From Fragilaria radians (lineage: Eukaryota > Bacillariophyta > Fragilariophyceae > Fragilariales > Fragilariaceae): a DNA stretch of 16,538 nucleotides. The position numbers and the translations under genes are program-made. Shown here in pieces: positions 1 through 10,153 of this stretch. The notes beneath the pieces are model-generated. The model saw only the letters and a program-made list of their open reading frames with translations, did no database searches and was not told the origin of the DNA. Position 1 is the stretch's first letter. The number at the start of each line of letters is the position of its first letter. The stretch covers positions 55,988-72,525 of the forward strand of contig CAAAJI010000179.1 of assembly GCA_900642245.1 (NCBI GenBank), given 5' to 3'.

Positions 1-275
1 TCCAAAATAGACTGGATAGACGATACGACAATATTGACCAAGTGTCCTTCTTTTTGAAGCTCACTTCTGACAACATCTTGAATAATGGAGGTTGATTCGA
101 ACATGATACTTGTATTCGAATTGACACCGAAGGGTGTTTTACTCTCTTCCAACGAATCTTCCTTCGTGGTTGTTGTAATGTCGCAAGGCTTGTTCTCAAA
201 TGTCATTGTTTCTGGTAACACGTGATGGATATTCAATGGGAATGGACATACTACTCCGTGACTTGACTGCATCAT
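1..275 (-). CDS. Coiled-coil-like protein, left duplicate copy, cut by window edge
   Basis: The 5' part of a reading frame whose ATG ATG lies at 270-275 and which runs off the left edge. About 91 codons are visible. They match, apparently base for base, the first 91 codons of the intact gene at 2552-3340. The visible part is the polar, Thr/Ser-rich N-terminal half (a TTTTKEDS stretch) and the beginning of a helical region, before the IDQRF repeats. Whether this copy is intact cannot be judged because its 3' end is outside the window. It belongs to the 1-1953 duplicate of 3066-4996, and upstream DNA to 1066 is also identical. No function is recognised. That it is a real gene is inferred from the length of the frame in the other copy. 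Confidence 0.45.
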   Translation of the reverse strand, partial: MMQSSHGVVCPFPLNIHHVLPETMTFENKPCDITTTTKEDSLEESKTPFGVNSNTSIMFESTSIIQDVVRSELQKEGHLVNIVVSSIQSIL

Positions 276-1740
276 GGTAGTGGTTTGAATTTTTTGTTGT
301 CGTACTTGTGAGTGCGTAGAAAATGTGACATGATGATCTTATCTTTTGTTTTGCTGTAAATTTGTATATTCTTAAATATGTGCAAATACCCTTACTTGTT
401 GTATTCACACAAGCAATAACGATTCCCCTTTTGATTCGTTGATCAACAATTCACGCCTCAAAAATACGAAACGAAAATCTCAATTTATTCGGCGAAATAA
501 ATTATCATATAATCTAACAGATATGAGTCTCGCAAAATAAGGAACAAAAAACAAGCCGTATACTTACTCGTAATCTTTAAACTGTTGATAAGACTATGAA
601 TTGAGTAAACTCTAACTGTTCATCATGCAGATAGACTAAGTAAGCTCCAATAAAGGAATTTCATTTCATTCCTGAAAGGCAGAAAGTTGATGGTATATTT
701 TGACATGCTAAAAGTAATTGGCAAAGACTTCCATTGACATTGTTGATAAGAAGCTGATGCAATTTCCTTTTCAAATCCTAGAGATTGGTGACAGGGAACA
801 CTAAATAATTCACTAATTTTCTATTTCTTCTTTATTCAAACGAGTTGATATAAGCCCTGGTACTCTAATTCCAATTTAGACTGTGTAAAGAAAGAAATAA
901 AGCTCAATAGAAAGCGTTAAACGTTTATTCAATAATTTCCCGAGAAAGGGCGTATTTAAAGGTTCAACAAGTTGGAAGGTTGATTCAAATTCAGAAATAA
1001 TCTTGGATTCTAGATGCTTTGCTTGTGATATTTACTGATAGAAGAGGTCAATGATATCTGAAGAAGGTTCATCCAAAAATGATAGATTTACTATTGAATA
1101 AAACTGAATTTTAAAAAACATATTTTTTAAAAATCGATCAATACACAAGATGCGCTAAATCGGAGTTATAGCCTACAATTATTTTGGTATTCTGTATTTT
1201 AACTCCAGTATCTATCTTCGAGAAAGGTTACATTTACTTCACCAACTATCATCACTTAGAAATGTGATGTCTTTGTTGCCATAGCAAAAATGCTGGTGAA
1301 GTTGTTGCAACCACTACATGCTGTGATGTAACGAAGAGTAAAAAACTGTATTTGTTAAGGCAGAAATGATTCAGTTATATGGTTCTGTAGAAAAGGGGCT
1401 TGTTGCCTGAACTTTTTGCACAATATTCTGAAATTTGAACAACACAAAAGAGCATAGAGTTTGTGACTTAGTTTTGAAATAATTACTATCTTTTACTGCA
1501 TACCATGAATCAAAAGCACTTCGGTTTTCGTTATCAATCGAATGAAGCCAACACTGAAATGATATATCTAAAGATGTGATAATGATATTATGCAACTTAT
1601 TGTTGGAACTATCTACCACTAGATGCTATAGTGGAACAATCTGCCTTTTGGATACAAGATGAATACTCGAAAAAGAAAAAAAATGCATTTCAACAATACA
1701 GACATTAATTATGCAAGGAAAGGTAAACTTCATTCACTAT

Positions 1741-1953
1741 CTAGTAGCGAATATCATGATTTGATTCAAAATTTACTCTTTCAAAAACCCACCGCTGTGC
1801 CGTCCAAAAGGAGCGACAGTCCCAGATAGTGACATCTACGTAGCCATCGTTTGTTGCAACAGCAGTGAGACAAAGATCGCTCCATAAACTAATTATCTGA
1901 TACAAATTTCCCTCGAGATGCTTAATAGACCACCTCAAACTCCACCAATCTGA
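1741..1953 (-). pseudogene. Relic of an M11-lectin gene, lectin 3' end only
   Basis: A minus-strand fragment still reads about 50 codons closely matching the C-terminus of gene A, including LRWSIKHLEGNLYQIISLW and the final AQRWVFERV. It begins abruptly at 1953, where homology to gene A ends at 4996, and stop codons lie just upstream. Two arginines of the lectin core are replaced: SDRCLTAV reads SDLCLTAV, and VTIRDCRS reads VTIWDCRS. The normal stop after RVRL is lost, so the frame runs a few codons on to a new stop at 1741. There is no protease domain, linker, signal exon or TTTTTAGTCG box nearby. It arose as the truncated end of the segmental duplication and is probably not expressed as a lectin. 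Confidence 0.85.
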
Positions 1954-2551
1954 ATGACTTCTGTTTCATAAGAAATGGAACTGAATGGATGTGATCAATC
2001 ATCCTGGTCAAAGGGTTACAATTGTGGAGTTCATGTTTTTCTACACTTGTTAGCTCTGGCTTTCAATAGTAATATTGCTTACAACACCACTCTCATGGAC
2101 AACTGTTGACTCTGCTCAGTGTACTGTCTATACAAAGGCAAACTAATCTACTAAAAATTTACACCACAAACACACACACACACACGCAAAGGTTTTATTC
2201 TTTTTGATGTTGTGTTATACTTTAGAACAATAGAAACTCATCAAGGCCCCCATCAGTTCCAAATCAATTTGAATCAGTGAATATATGCATGTTGGTTGCA
2301 GGTAAAGTATACAGCAATGTGCAACTTGATTACATTTTCCCCGTAGATGATTGATGGAAGGAAATATCAACTCAATTCTTAATGTGACAATATTTGTTTA
2401 TGGCATCATTTCATTGGTTAAAGACAATTAATATACTCTTTCTTTGTTTTCTGCCATTAGCATACGCTTTAAGTTATTATTTTTTTCGTTGATTCATGGT
2501 TTTGTTCCAATGAGTATATGTCTTGAACAATAATTGGTGCCAGGATCAGAA
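1954..2551. other. Unique spacer without a recognised gene
   Basis: About 600 bp between the dead lectin fragment and the stop of the coiled-coil gene. It is not part of the duplication and no long open frame was found. Apart from the CA tract at 2170-2185 I see nothing here. Confidence 0.6.
2170..2185. repeat. CA dinucleotide microsatellite
   Basis: Eight uninterrupted AC units in the unique spacer. A slippage-prone tract with no visible link to a gene. Confidence 0.9.
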
Positions 2552-3340
2552 CTATGGGCCCTTAAAAAAATGCCTTGCAAAGATTGATGGGACCACCTTA
2601 ACTTGTTCAAATGCTTGAGCAAGGAGAAGAGGTATTTTTCGTGTTTCTTTCGCTACTTGATTCATGTTAGATTCAACAGTCTTTTCAAGAGTCAAGATAC
2701 TTTTTTCCAGTGTTAATGCACGCTGGTCAATGGCTACGAATCTTGGATCGATGGTAGATAGTTTGACTTCCATCTCGTTTCGATGATGCGTTTCCATTCT
2801 GGCGAAGCGTTGATTAATTTCATGGAATTGAAGGCTGACGGCTTGCTGGATTTGCAATTCCAAAAGATTCGAAGTGTTTTGCCCTTGATAAGAGCATACC
2901 TTGATATTATCTTCTGGTGGAATACTACGATTATTGACTGTGCCAAAATTTGACTCATTAGTCATTGTTCGATGGACATTCATCACTTCTTTCAAATGTT
3001 CTTCTATTTTCAGGAAGCGTTGATCAATATCTTTGAATCGCAATTCCAAGAGCTTCGTGTTAAACTCCAAAATAGACTGGATAGACGATACGACAATATT
3101 GACCAAGTGTCCTTCTTTTTGAAGCTCACTTCTGACAACATCTTGAATAATGGAGGTTGATTCGAACATGATACTTGTATTCGAATTGACACCGAAGGGT
3201 GTTTTACTCTCTTCCAACGAATCTTCCTTCGTGGTTGTTGTAATGTCGCAAGGCTTGTTCTCAAATGTCATTGTTTCTGGTAACACGTGATGGATATTCA
3301 ATGGGAATGGACATACTACTCCGTGACTTGACTGCATCAT
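2552..3340 (-). CDS. Coiled-coil-like protein with IDQRF repeats, intact copy
   Basis: An uninterrupted 262-codon frame ending in TAG, with tandem ATG codons at the start; the first is chosen. Residues 1-60 are polar and Thr/Ser-rich, and the rest looks helical and charged. A repeated unit appears three times: around 98-120 (RFKDIDQRFLKIEEHLKEVM), 168-190 (QFHEINQRFARMETHHRNEM) and more weakly 200-221 (RFVAIDQRALTLEKSILTLE). Each has the pattern RF-x2-I-[DN]-QR, then L or M and E, compatible with amphipathic coiled-coil helices. No signal peptide, membrane segment, catalytic motif or family is recognised. It lies 1467 bp beyond the 3' end of gene A on the same strand, and its 5' 275 bp are duplicated at 1-275. 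No TTTTTAGTCG box precedes it. It could be a degraded piece of a larger gene, or have unseen 5' exons. Confidence 0.55.
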   Translation of the reverse strand: MMQSSHGVVCPFPLNIHHVLPETMTFENKPCDITTTTKEDSLEESKTPFGVNSNTSIMFESTSIIQDVVRSELQKEGHLVNIVVSSIQSILEFNTKLLELRFKDIDQRFLKIEEHLKEVMNVHRTMTNESNFGTVNNRSIPPEDNIKVCSYQGQNTSNLLELQIQQAVSLQFHEINQRFARMETHHRNEMEVKLSTIDPRFVAIDQRALTLEKSILTLEKTVESNMNQVAKETRKIPLLLAQAFEQVKVVPSIFARHFFKGP

Positions 3341-4996
3341 GGTAGTGGTTTGAATTTTTTGTTGTCGTACTTGTGAGTGCGTAGAAAATGTGACATGATG
3401 ATCTTATCTTTTGTTTTGCTGTAAATTTGTATATTCTTAAATATGTGCAAATACCCTTACTTGTTGTATTCACACAAGCAATAACGATTCCCCTTTTGAT
3501 TCGTTGATCAACAATTCACGCCTCAAAAATACGAAACGAAAATCTCAATTTATTCGGCGAAATAAATTATCATATAATCTAACAGATATGAGTCTCGCAA
3601 AATAAGGAACAAAAAACAAGCCGTATACTTACTCGTAATCTTTAAACTGTTGATAAGACTATGAATTGAGTAAACTCTAACTGTTCATCATGCAGATAGA
3701 CTAAGTAAGCTCCAATAAAGGAATTTCATTTCATTCCTGAAAGGCAGAAAGTTGATGGTATATTTTGACATGCTAAAAGTAATTGGCAAAGACTTCCATT
3801 GACATTGTTGATAAGAAGCTGATGCAATTTCCTTTTCAAATCCTAGAGATTGGTGACAGGGAACACTAAATAATTCACTAATTTTCTATTTCTTCTTTAT
3901 TCAAACGAGTTGATATAAGCCCTGGTACTCTAATTCCAATTTAGACTGTGTAAAGAAAGAAATAAAGCTCAATAGAAAGCGTTAAACGTTTATTCAATAA
4001 TTTCCCGAGAAAGGGCGTATTTAAAGGTTCAACAAGTTGGAAGGTTGATTCAAATTCAGAAATAATCTTGGATTCTAGATGCTTTGCTTGTGATATTTAC
4101 TGATAGAAGAGGTCAATGATATCTGAAGAAGATTCATCCAAGAATGATAGATTTACTGTTGAATGAAACTGAATTTTAAAAAACATTTTTTTTAAAATCG
4201 ATGAATTACGCAAGATGCACTAAATCGGAGTGATAGGCTACAATTATTTCGGTATTCTGCATTTTAAAGCCAGTATCTCTCTTCAAGAAAGAATACATTT
4301 ACTTCAGTAACTATCATCACTTAGAAATGTGATGTCTTTGTTGCCATAGCAAAATTGCTGGTGAAGTTGTTGCAACTACTATATGCTGTGATGTAACGAA
4401 GATAAAAGCTGTATTTGTTAAGGCAGAAATGATTCAGTTATATGGTTCTGTAGAAAAGGGGCTTGTTGCCTGAACGTTTAGCAAAATATTCTGAAATTTG
4501 TACAACACAAAAGTGCATCGAGTTTGTGACTTTGTTTTGAAATGATGACTATCCTTTACTGCATACCATGGATCAAAAGCACTTCGGTTTTCGTCATCAA
4601 TCGAGTGAAGCCAACACTAAAATGATATCTCTAAACATGTGATAATGATATTATGTAAATTATGGTTGGAGCTATCTGACTTTTGGATACAAGATAAATA
4701 CTCAGGAAAGAAAAAAATGTATCTCAACAATACTGATATTAACTGTATGCAAGGACAGGTTACCTTCATTCACTATTTAGTAGCAAATATCCTGATTTGA
4801 TTCAACATTACAATCTCACTCTCTCAAAGACCCACCGCTGTGCTGTCCAAAAGGAGCGACAGTCCCTGATAGTGACATCTACGTAGCCATCATTTGTCGT
4901 AACAGCAGTGAGACAACGATCGCTCCATAAACTTATAATCTGATACAAATTTCCCTCGAGATGTTTAATAGACCACCTCAAACTCCACCAATCTGA
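3066..4996. repeat. Right copy of the segmental duplication (partner 1-1953)
   Basis: It spans the first 275 bp of the coiled-coil gene (3066-3340), its upstream DNA, the 3' flank of gene A and the last 189 bp of gene A's coding sequence. Positions 3066-4131 appear identical to 1-1066; 4132-4996 is diverged but clearly alignable. The non-coding interval 3341-4807 (1.47 kb) holds nothing else that I can identify. Because this copy lies in continuous gene A context, it is probably the source, or closer to the ancestral arrangement. Confidence 0.93.
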
Positions 4997-5248
4997 CTGA
5001 TAATCCCAGCCAACAACTTCAGCATTGTTTTCGATTCCTGCAGCGTCCAAGTAAAAATCATCCCATTTGCACCTTAACACCTCATGCGTTGGGTTGGCTG
5101 TATCGCCGGCACTCTCTTTAAACCATCGCTGGGATTTCCAGCCTTGACCCCATGCTTCCATAATAATGGGTGCACCTACAGTGTTATTGCTCAGAGTGAG
5201 GTATCCTCCAGAAAATTGATTTTTAATTTGATACTCGATGCTACCAAC
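4808..5248 (-). other. Gene A ricin-B-like (beta-trefoil) lectin domain
   Basis: About 146 residues in three roughly 45-residue blocks. These end in or contain GWKSQRWFKE, WSLRWSIKHLEGNLYQI and TAQRWVFERV, with SGGYLTLSNNT, DDFYLDAAG and SDRCLTAV as the equivalent strand-turn segments. QxW-like motifs repeated three times are the hallmark of ricin-B lectin folds, which bind sugars. No ricin-type catalytic A chain is present, so this is a binding module only. Actual sugar binding is inferred. Its 3' 189 bp are copied into the relic at 1741-1953. Confidence 0.72.
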
Positions 5249-7424
5249 TTGAGGAGGCATGGTGGGACGTGGAGTTGGTGCGGTTGTAGTTACTGTTGAA
5301 GAAGTTGGGACAGGGGTTGGAGCAGTTGTAGGAAGAAGCGTAGGTACAGCAGTTGGATCCAATAAAGGAGCAGAGGTGGGTGTTAGAGTAGGAGTAGAGG
5401 TGGGAGCTAGCGTAGGCGTAGATGTGGGAGCTAGTGTAGGAGTAGATGTAGGAACAACTGTGGATTCCGCCGTAGGAGCAATTGTGGGTTGCACCGTAGG
5501 AGCAGATGTAGGAGTAAGTGTAGGATATGATGTAGGAGTTAGCGTAGGAGCAGCAGTGGATTCCGCTGTAGGCGAAGATGTTGGTGCTAGTGTTGGAGCA
5601 GCCGTAGATCCCGCCGTAGGTACAGAGGTAGGGGCTGACGTAGGAGCAGCCGTTGATCCTAGCGTAGGATCAGATGTAGGTCCCACGGTAGGAGAAGAAG
5701 TAGGGGCAGATGTAGCACCCAGCGTAGGAGCAACTGTAGGAGTTGAGAAAGGGCGAGAAGTAGTAGTTTTTGTTGTGATGGTAATTCCCGCTCTCGCTGG
5801 CTCAGTTGTCAAGTATAATGACGTTACTTTAATGTTCACCATTACTTGAACTCCATCTACACTGATTTTGAGTTTATATACACCGTTCTCGGTCAATTTG
5901 GAAAGCAAATTCGTCGTCACATAGTCTGTGTTTGAATCACGTGATGTGATCAAGACCATATCCCCTGCTTCTTCAGTTCCTGAATTCATTCCAATCTTTC
6001 GATTGAAGTGAATATATGTGTCTGTAGTACTGCGAATTCGAATGATCATTTTATCACTTGTCGATGCAAATTTTTTCTCGGCGAATCCGACCAAGAATCC
6101 GCTCCATTCGTAACTTTTCACAATTGGCAAGTCCACGTGATAACTTGAGTACCAGCCCAGCTTCCATGTATGTGCTCCATTGAAACACATATTCATCGCA
6201 TCATCTTCAGCGTAGGAATATCCCTGAGAAATAAATGAGCTCAACGATAATGACAAACGCTATCATTCAAAGATCAAACGTACCATTACTCCGGATTGAT
6301 CGCCATTTTCTTCTGCGCCTTCATTGGAATCACCCAAATTCAAGTTGTGTCCTATTCAAAGGTTTAGCGTGATTCATCATCTCATCAGTAGATTATATTT
6401 TCAACAAAACTTACCGATCTCATGCATTTGTGCCGTGGGGTAACGACACCATTCATCATTATAAACAGTCAAGAAACTATTGTAGTAACCGTAGGAAATC
6501 CAATTTCCATCCGTGCCTGGTGGTAAGCAAACCATGACATGATCTGCAACACTATCAAGCTTCACACCAAGCGATGTTGCTGCTGCGTTGGTAACCTCTG
6601 ACAACAGAGCGCCATCATTCATCCCATTCACAGCTAGTTTTGGAAGCTTCACAGTGTAAACGCCATCAGCACCCACAATCGGATTCGTTTTCAATGGAAC
6701 GAAATTCAATTTAGAATCTGAACAAGCGCTGAATTGAGATTTCATACTTAGACTATCACCGTTGGTCCCAAAGATATCATCTGATAATTCTTGTTCTGTG
6801 GCGGTTGTTTTCGAATCTTGGCATTCAGCACGAAGGACTAAAACAGTTTTGGTTCCGATCGATGTAATTTGCTGGGCATTGGAGGCACTTCCAGGTTTGC
6901 GACCTAACTAAAATTCGGAATCGACGGGGTTAGGAGTTGTATCCAAAGTAAAAAAGTGGGGAATGGAAACATGGAATGAATGAATCGTACCTTAATCGTC
7001 ACACCTGGAGGGAAAGTTAGAGTGTCTACCTTGTCATCAATCTCTGCGGTTTTAGCGAAAATAGTTGTCTTCCCACTAATAAGTTTGTTCTTTTTTGCCC
7101 ATTTGAGAGTAAGGCCTTTGACGCGAACGATCTGAGATCGCTCTCCATTCGTGAGATCTTGGCTTGCAAGCATGCAGGTCACACCTTCGACATCATACTC
7201 ATGGAAATACTTTTCAGTCACCATAACGACACAGGGCTTTTTAAGCTTTCGAAGAGTAGCAGTTTTTCTCCCATGTAATGCTGGTACCTGTGTAATGTAA
7301 ACGAGAGAGTATTAGGCTTCATCGTTTCGTTTATCGAATTCTCGGTACTCCACCAATTACGAACCTGATCTCCATTGGCGATGCCAAAATAGGTCAAAAG
7401 AAATAAGAGGATCAAACTTGACAT
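4808..7424 (-). CDS. Gene A: secreted M11 (gametolysin-like) metalloprotease with PT linker and ricin-B-like domain
   Basis: Five exons on the minus strand: 7365-7424, 6991-7287, 6415-6907, 6284-6351 and 4808-6223. The four introns are GT-AG (77, 83, 63 and 60 bp; phases 0, 0, 1, 0), giving 777 residues. Exon 1 encodes a 20-residue hydrophobic signal peptide (LILLFLLTYFGIANG). Exons 2-3 hold the N-terminal region and the start of the catalytic domain. The zinc motif HEIGHNLNLGDS (281-292) is assembled across intron 3, and the Met-turn is SGVM (M306) followed by GYSY and MCFNGAHTWKLGWYSS. Residues 465-631 are a PT-rich linker and 632-777 a ricin-B-like region with QRW, LRW and QRW motifs. In the M11 family HExxH binds catalytic zinc, and gametolysin digests algal cell-wall glycoprotein. 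Here the third ligand position is Asp291 rather than His. Secretion and glycoprotein targeting are inferred. Intron retention would end translation quickly at stops in introns 3 and 4. Confidence 0.88.
5249..5749 (-). repeat. Gene A Pro-Thr linker minisatellite (12-bp period)
   Basis: The coding strand repeats a four-residue xxPT unit (12 bp) for about 167 residues: SAPT, LAPT, SSPT, STPT and similar. On top of this a 16-residue (48-bp) pattern places ST(A/V)(A/V)PT at the start of blocks beginning near 5656, 5608, 5560 and 5464. Pro/Thr/Ser-rich linkers of this kind are usually extended and heavily O-glycosylated in secreted algal proteins; that is inference here. It is the longest of the three linkers. 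The opposite strand stays open as a VG-rich frame, a by-product of the repeat. Confidence 0.9.
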
Positions 7425-7509
7425 GAATGTTTCCTTTAAGAAAAAATGAGATTAACTTGTCCTGAAAAGATATTGACTTGTTGTACCAAATCCATCGATG
7501 AGCCAAGCT

Positions 7510-7524
7510 CGACTAAAAAGATCG
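7510..7524 (-). promoter_or_regulatory. Proximal TTTTTAGTCG box of gene A
   Basis: CGACTAAAAAGATCG on the plus strand, 86 bp upstream of the gene A ATG. All 15 bases are identical before genes B (12202-12216) and C (16459-16473), although the surrounding DNA is poorly conserved. Its conservation, spacing and orientation suggest a transcription-factor site or core promoter element. Function is inferred. Confidence 0.6.
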
Positions 7525-7539
7525 ACCATTCATGCCAAG

Positions 7540-7563
7540 AAAGAACCTCGACTAAAAAAATAT
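7540..7563 (-). promoter_or_regulatory. Distal TTTTTAGTCG box of gene A
   Basis: Contains AAAGAACCTCGACTAAAAAA on the plus strand, 116 bp upstream of the ATG. It shares the CGACTAAAAA core with the proximal box in the same orientation. All 24 bp are identical to the gene B box at 12247-12270. Confidence 0.6.
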
Positions 7564-9709
7564 TTTAATAATACTAAACGCATATTCGGGGGATTTTATT
7601 TCTTGTTATCTTTGAATTTACATATCTGATACTGAAACTTGGGATCAATTACCTTACAAATGTCATCTCCAATTACAAGTAAAATAAGTTGTTGAACCTT
7701 TTAATGTTGCTGCGATTAAGTTGGGTGGGGAACCGTTCACGTTTTCAAATTGAAGTTTACCACTAACTTTGGTGTATCAGTAAATGCTTCACACTAACTT
7801 GACGAGAATATTTAGTCGAAATTCCATTGGAGAAAATATTTTGAGCTGACTCTATAATTGAGATCATGTAAACAACAATTTATTAGAATAATTATAAATT
7901 ATAATGTAAGATCATGACATGCAACAATCTAGCAAGCATCATTGCTAAAGGATTCTGAGACAAAATATTCAACTAATAACGCAAAAAAGCAAACATAGTG
8001 AATGAGATGCGTTTGCCAAGTCATTATATATTAGACAAAATTTATTTAGCGCTAAGAAATTCATATTTAAATCCGTATTGCCTTCGCTTTTGGTAGTTTG
8101 AATCATTGCAATTACAATGAGAATTCATTTAGGAATGTGCACCTATCTATGAGTGTACCAACAAACCTAAAGATACAAGATAAATTAAGCTTTGTTGCTT
8201 ACTCTATTCCAGGTAGAAAAATAACTCCTGGTTGTAGCAATAAACAAGGCGGGGCTCTAATCATGATTCATTTATAGCTTAATCAACAAATGATTGCAAG
8301 GTTATTGCTTGTACCTAAGTTGATTAGAAAGATTTTTTTACACTTAGTTTTGCGATCTGGGGAAAATTTATATTTTTCGAATTCTTTACGAGTTTTAATT
8401 TGATTTTAATCTCCAAAAAGAAATATATTTTTAACGACATATTTGAAATTGAGCTAATTGTTTGTAGGCTTGAGTAGAAATGCCTTTCCAACTAGCACGA
8501 TAAGGTGCATTAATAATCTTGACCAAAGGTCAATCAGACTGGGTGAAGCTGCAGGGGTGAAAGATTGAGTAGCTTGTGGTCCATAAATAACATTTTGCAA
8601 AATACCATTCAATGGCCAACACCTTCGGACTTGACATTGTGAAAGACTTTATTTCAACTGTCATAATAAGATCAAAGCTTCATCATAAGGAGAAAATCAA
8701 AAGTCTCAACAAAGTATATTAATTTGAGGACTATATTTCTGGGTGAGCAGAACTTAATTGTTAGATTAAAGAGACAGTACATCCAAGCTGACAGATGACA
8801 GTAGCAAAGCGGTAATTGGAGCTTTGCTATAATGTCAGATACTTTTAGAGCTTATGGTGAGGAGGTAAATTGTCTAACAAAATCAGAGAAGATGAGATTT
8901 GAAAACGAATCGAGGTAGCAGTGCTAGACCTTATTTTCTAAGAATAAAATTTTCATGAAATACCTAATTTCTAGATGAAATGCGCATTGTAGTACCACAC
9001 ACAGAGGCAAATGGGATCCAAGAAGTCTGTGGGTGTCCAGTCAGACAAAATATTGAATCAGGTGAGAATAAATAGCCCAGTCAGGGATTATCAAAAGATG
9101 TGTTGCTGGAGGCAATGTAAGAACGGGCAAAAGAAATGTTGATCGAATATAAGGTTGCAGTACTGCGATTAATATGAAATAGGGTAACATTAGTTTTTCA
9201 TAAGTGGAATGCTGGAGAAAGGATACATCATATCAAGAATACTATGTTGTCAATTCGGTTATTTATCTTCCATTTAAATCATGATTACCCGGCAAAATAT
9301 GAAATCAATTCTTTTGTATACGGTGACTGTTGCATACTTTTCAGCATATGCTATGCTTCCTTATCGATTTGGAAAATATAGATGAATCCAATGAAATTCA
9401 TCATGATTCATTGTGGTGGGAGAAAAGGGTAGCAATTACTTTTTGGATGGATTATCCAACGTAGATATCAATAATCTGATCGTAGAAGGGAAGCTCAGTT
9501 TCAGCTTTTCTAAGGCTTGAGTGATAGAACCAAAAGCTGCTAATGACCAACAGCTTCAAATATCTAAGTTACCTGGCTACGATAATACTGAATTAATAAT
9601 GGAACCTTTCTGGTACTTTAAGCTGGACCGAAACTTGCCTTCTAATATTGTCGAAAATAATAAAATAACATTAGAGAATCAATCTCACATGTTATGAATA
9701 TGACTCTCA
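7564..9709. other. Spacer between genes B and A, no gene seen
   Basis: About 2.1 kb of AT-rich DNA with no open frame of note on either strand, no tRNA-like B box and no clear repeat family. It must contain the end of the gene B transcript and the distal promoter of gene A, but I cannot identify a poly(A) signal. I see no similarity to the B-C spacer beyond the promoter boxes. Confidence 0.55.
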
Positions 9710-10153
9710 TTACAACCTAACTCTTTCAAAGGCCCATTGCTGAGGTGTCCAATAAGTACGACAGTCCCTGATGGTGACATCGACGTAGCCATCGTTTGTC
9801 TGAATCGCAGTAAGACAACGATCGCTCCATAAACTTATTATTTGATACAAATTTCCCTCAAAATGCTTAATAGACCACCTCAAACTCCACCAATCTGTTT
9901 CATAATCCCACCCAACAACTTCAGCATTATTTTCGATTCCTGCAGCGTCCAAGTAAAAATCATCCCATTTGCATCTTAGCACCTCATGCGACGGATTAGC
10001 TGGGTCCCCAGCACTTTCCTTAAACCATCGCTGGGATTTCCAGCCTTCACCCCAAGGTTCTACAATAATGGATGCCCCTTGAGTGTTATTGCTCAGAGTG
10101 AGGTATCCTCCAGCCCAAAGATTTTTAATTTGATACTCAATACTACCGCTTTG
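9710..10153 (-). other. Gene B ricin-B-like lectin domain
   Basis: About 147 residues aligning without gaps to the gene A domain, with GWKSQRWFKE, LRWSIKHFEGNLYQI and TPQQWAFERV as the repeated motifs. Here the last block reads QQW rather than QRW. The conserved core SDRCLTA and VTIRDCR is intact, unlike in the relic at 1741-1953. Confidence 0.72.

Larger units (their letters stand above)
1..1953. repeat. Left copy of a segmental duplication (partner 3066-4996)
   Basis: Direct-repeat copy. Positions 1-1066 read identically to 3066-4131, with a constant offset of 3065. From 1067 onward substitutions and small indels appear and the offset drifts to 3043 by 1936. Homology stops after 1953, inside what is the lectin exon of gene A in the other copy. 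The left boundary lies outside the window. The stretch 276-1740 holds no convincing gene: it is duplicated upstream DNA of the coiled-coil gene plus duplicated 3' flank of gene A. A possible 82-codon minus-strand frame at 1371-1619 is interrupted by an in-frame TAG in the other copy, so it is not called. Confidence 0.93.

Noticed and set aside
196..408. 70-codon minus-strand frame, repeated at 3261-3473
   Set aside because: It overlaps the start of the coiled-coil frame in another register. It is identical in both copies only because the whole DNA segment is identical.
1954..1975. Resemblance of CTGTTTCATAA after the lectin relic breakpoint to gene B near 9893-9905
   Set aside because: Only about 11 bp match and it is displaced from the expected position; too short to argue that the relic came from a B-like gene.
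5259..5849. Long plus-strand frame of VG/VGA repeats opposite the gene A linker (similar at 10164-10610 and 14431-14823)
   Set aside because: Mirror image of the xxPT repeat; the 12-bp period keeps the antisense strand open. It has no independent signal peptide, domain or promoter.
8045..8056. Short palindrome TTAGCGCTAA
   Set aside because: A single 10-bp palindrome in AT-rich spacer with no repeat or gene context.
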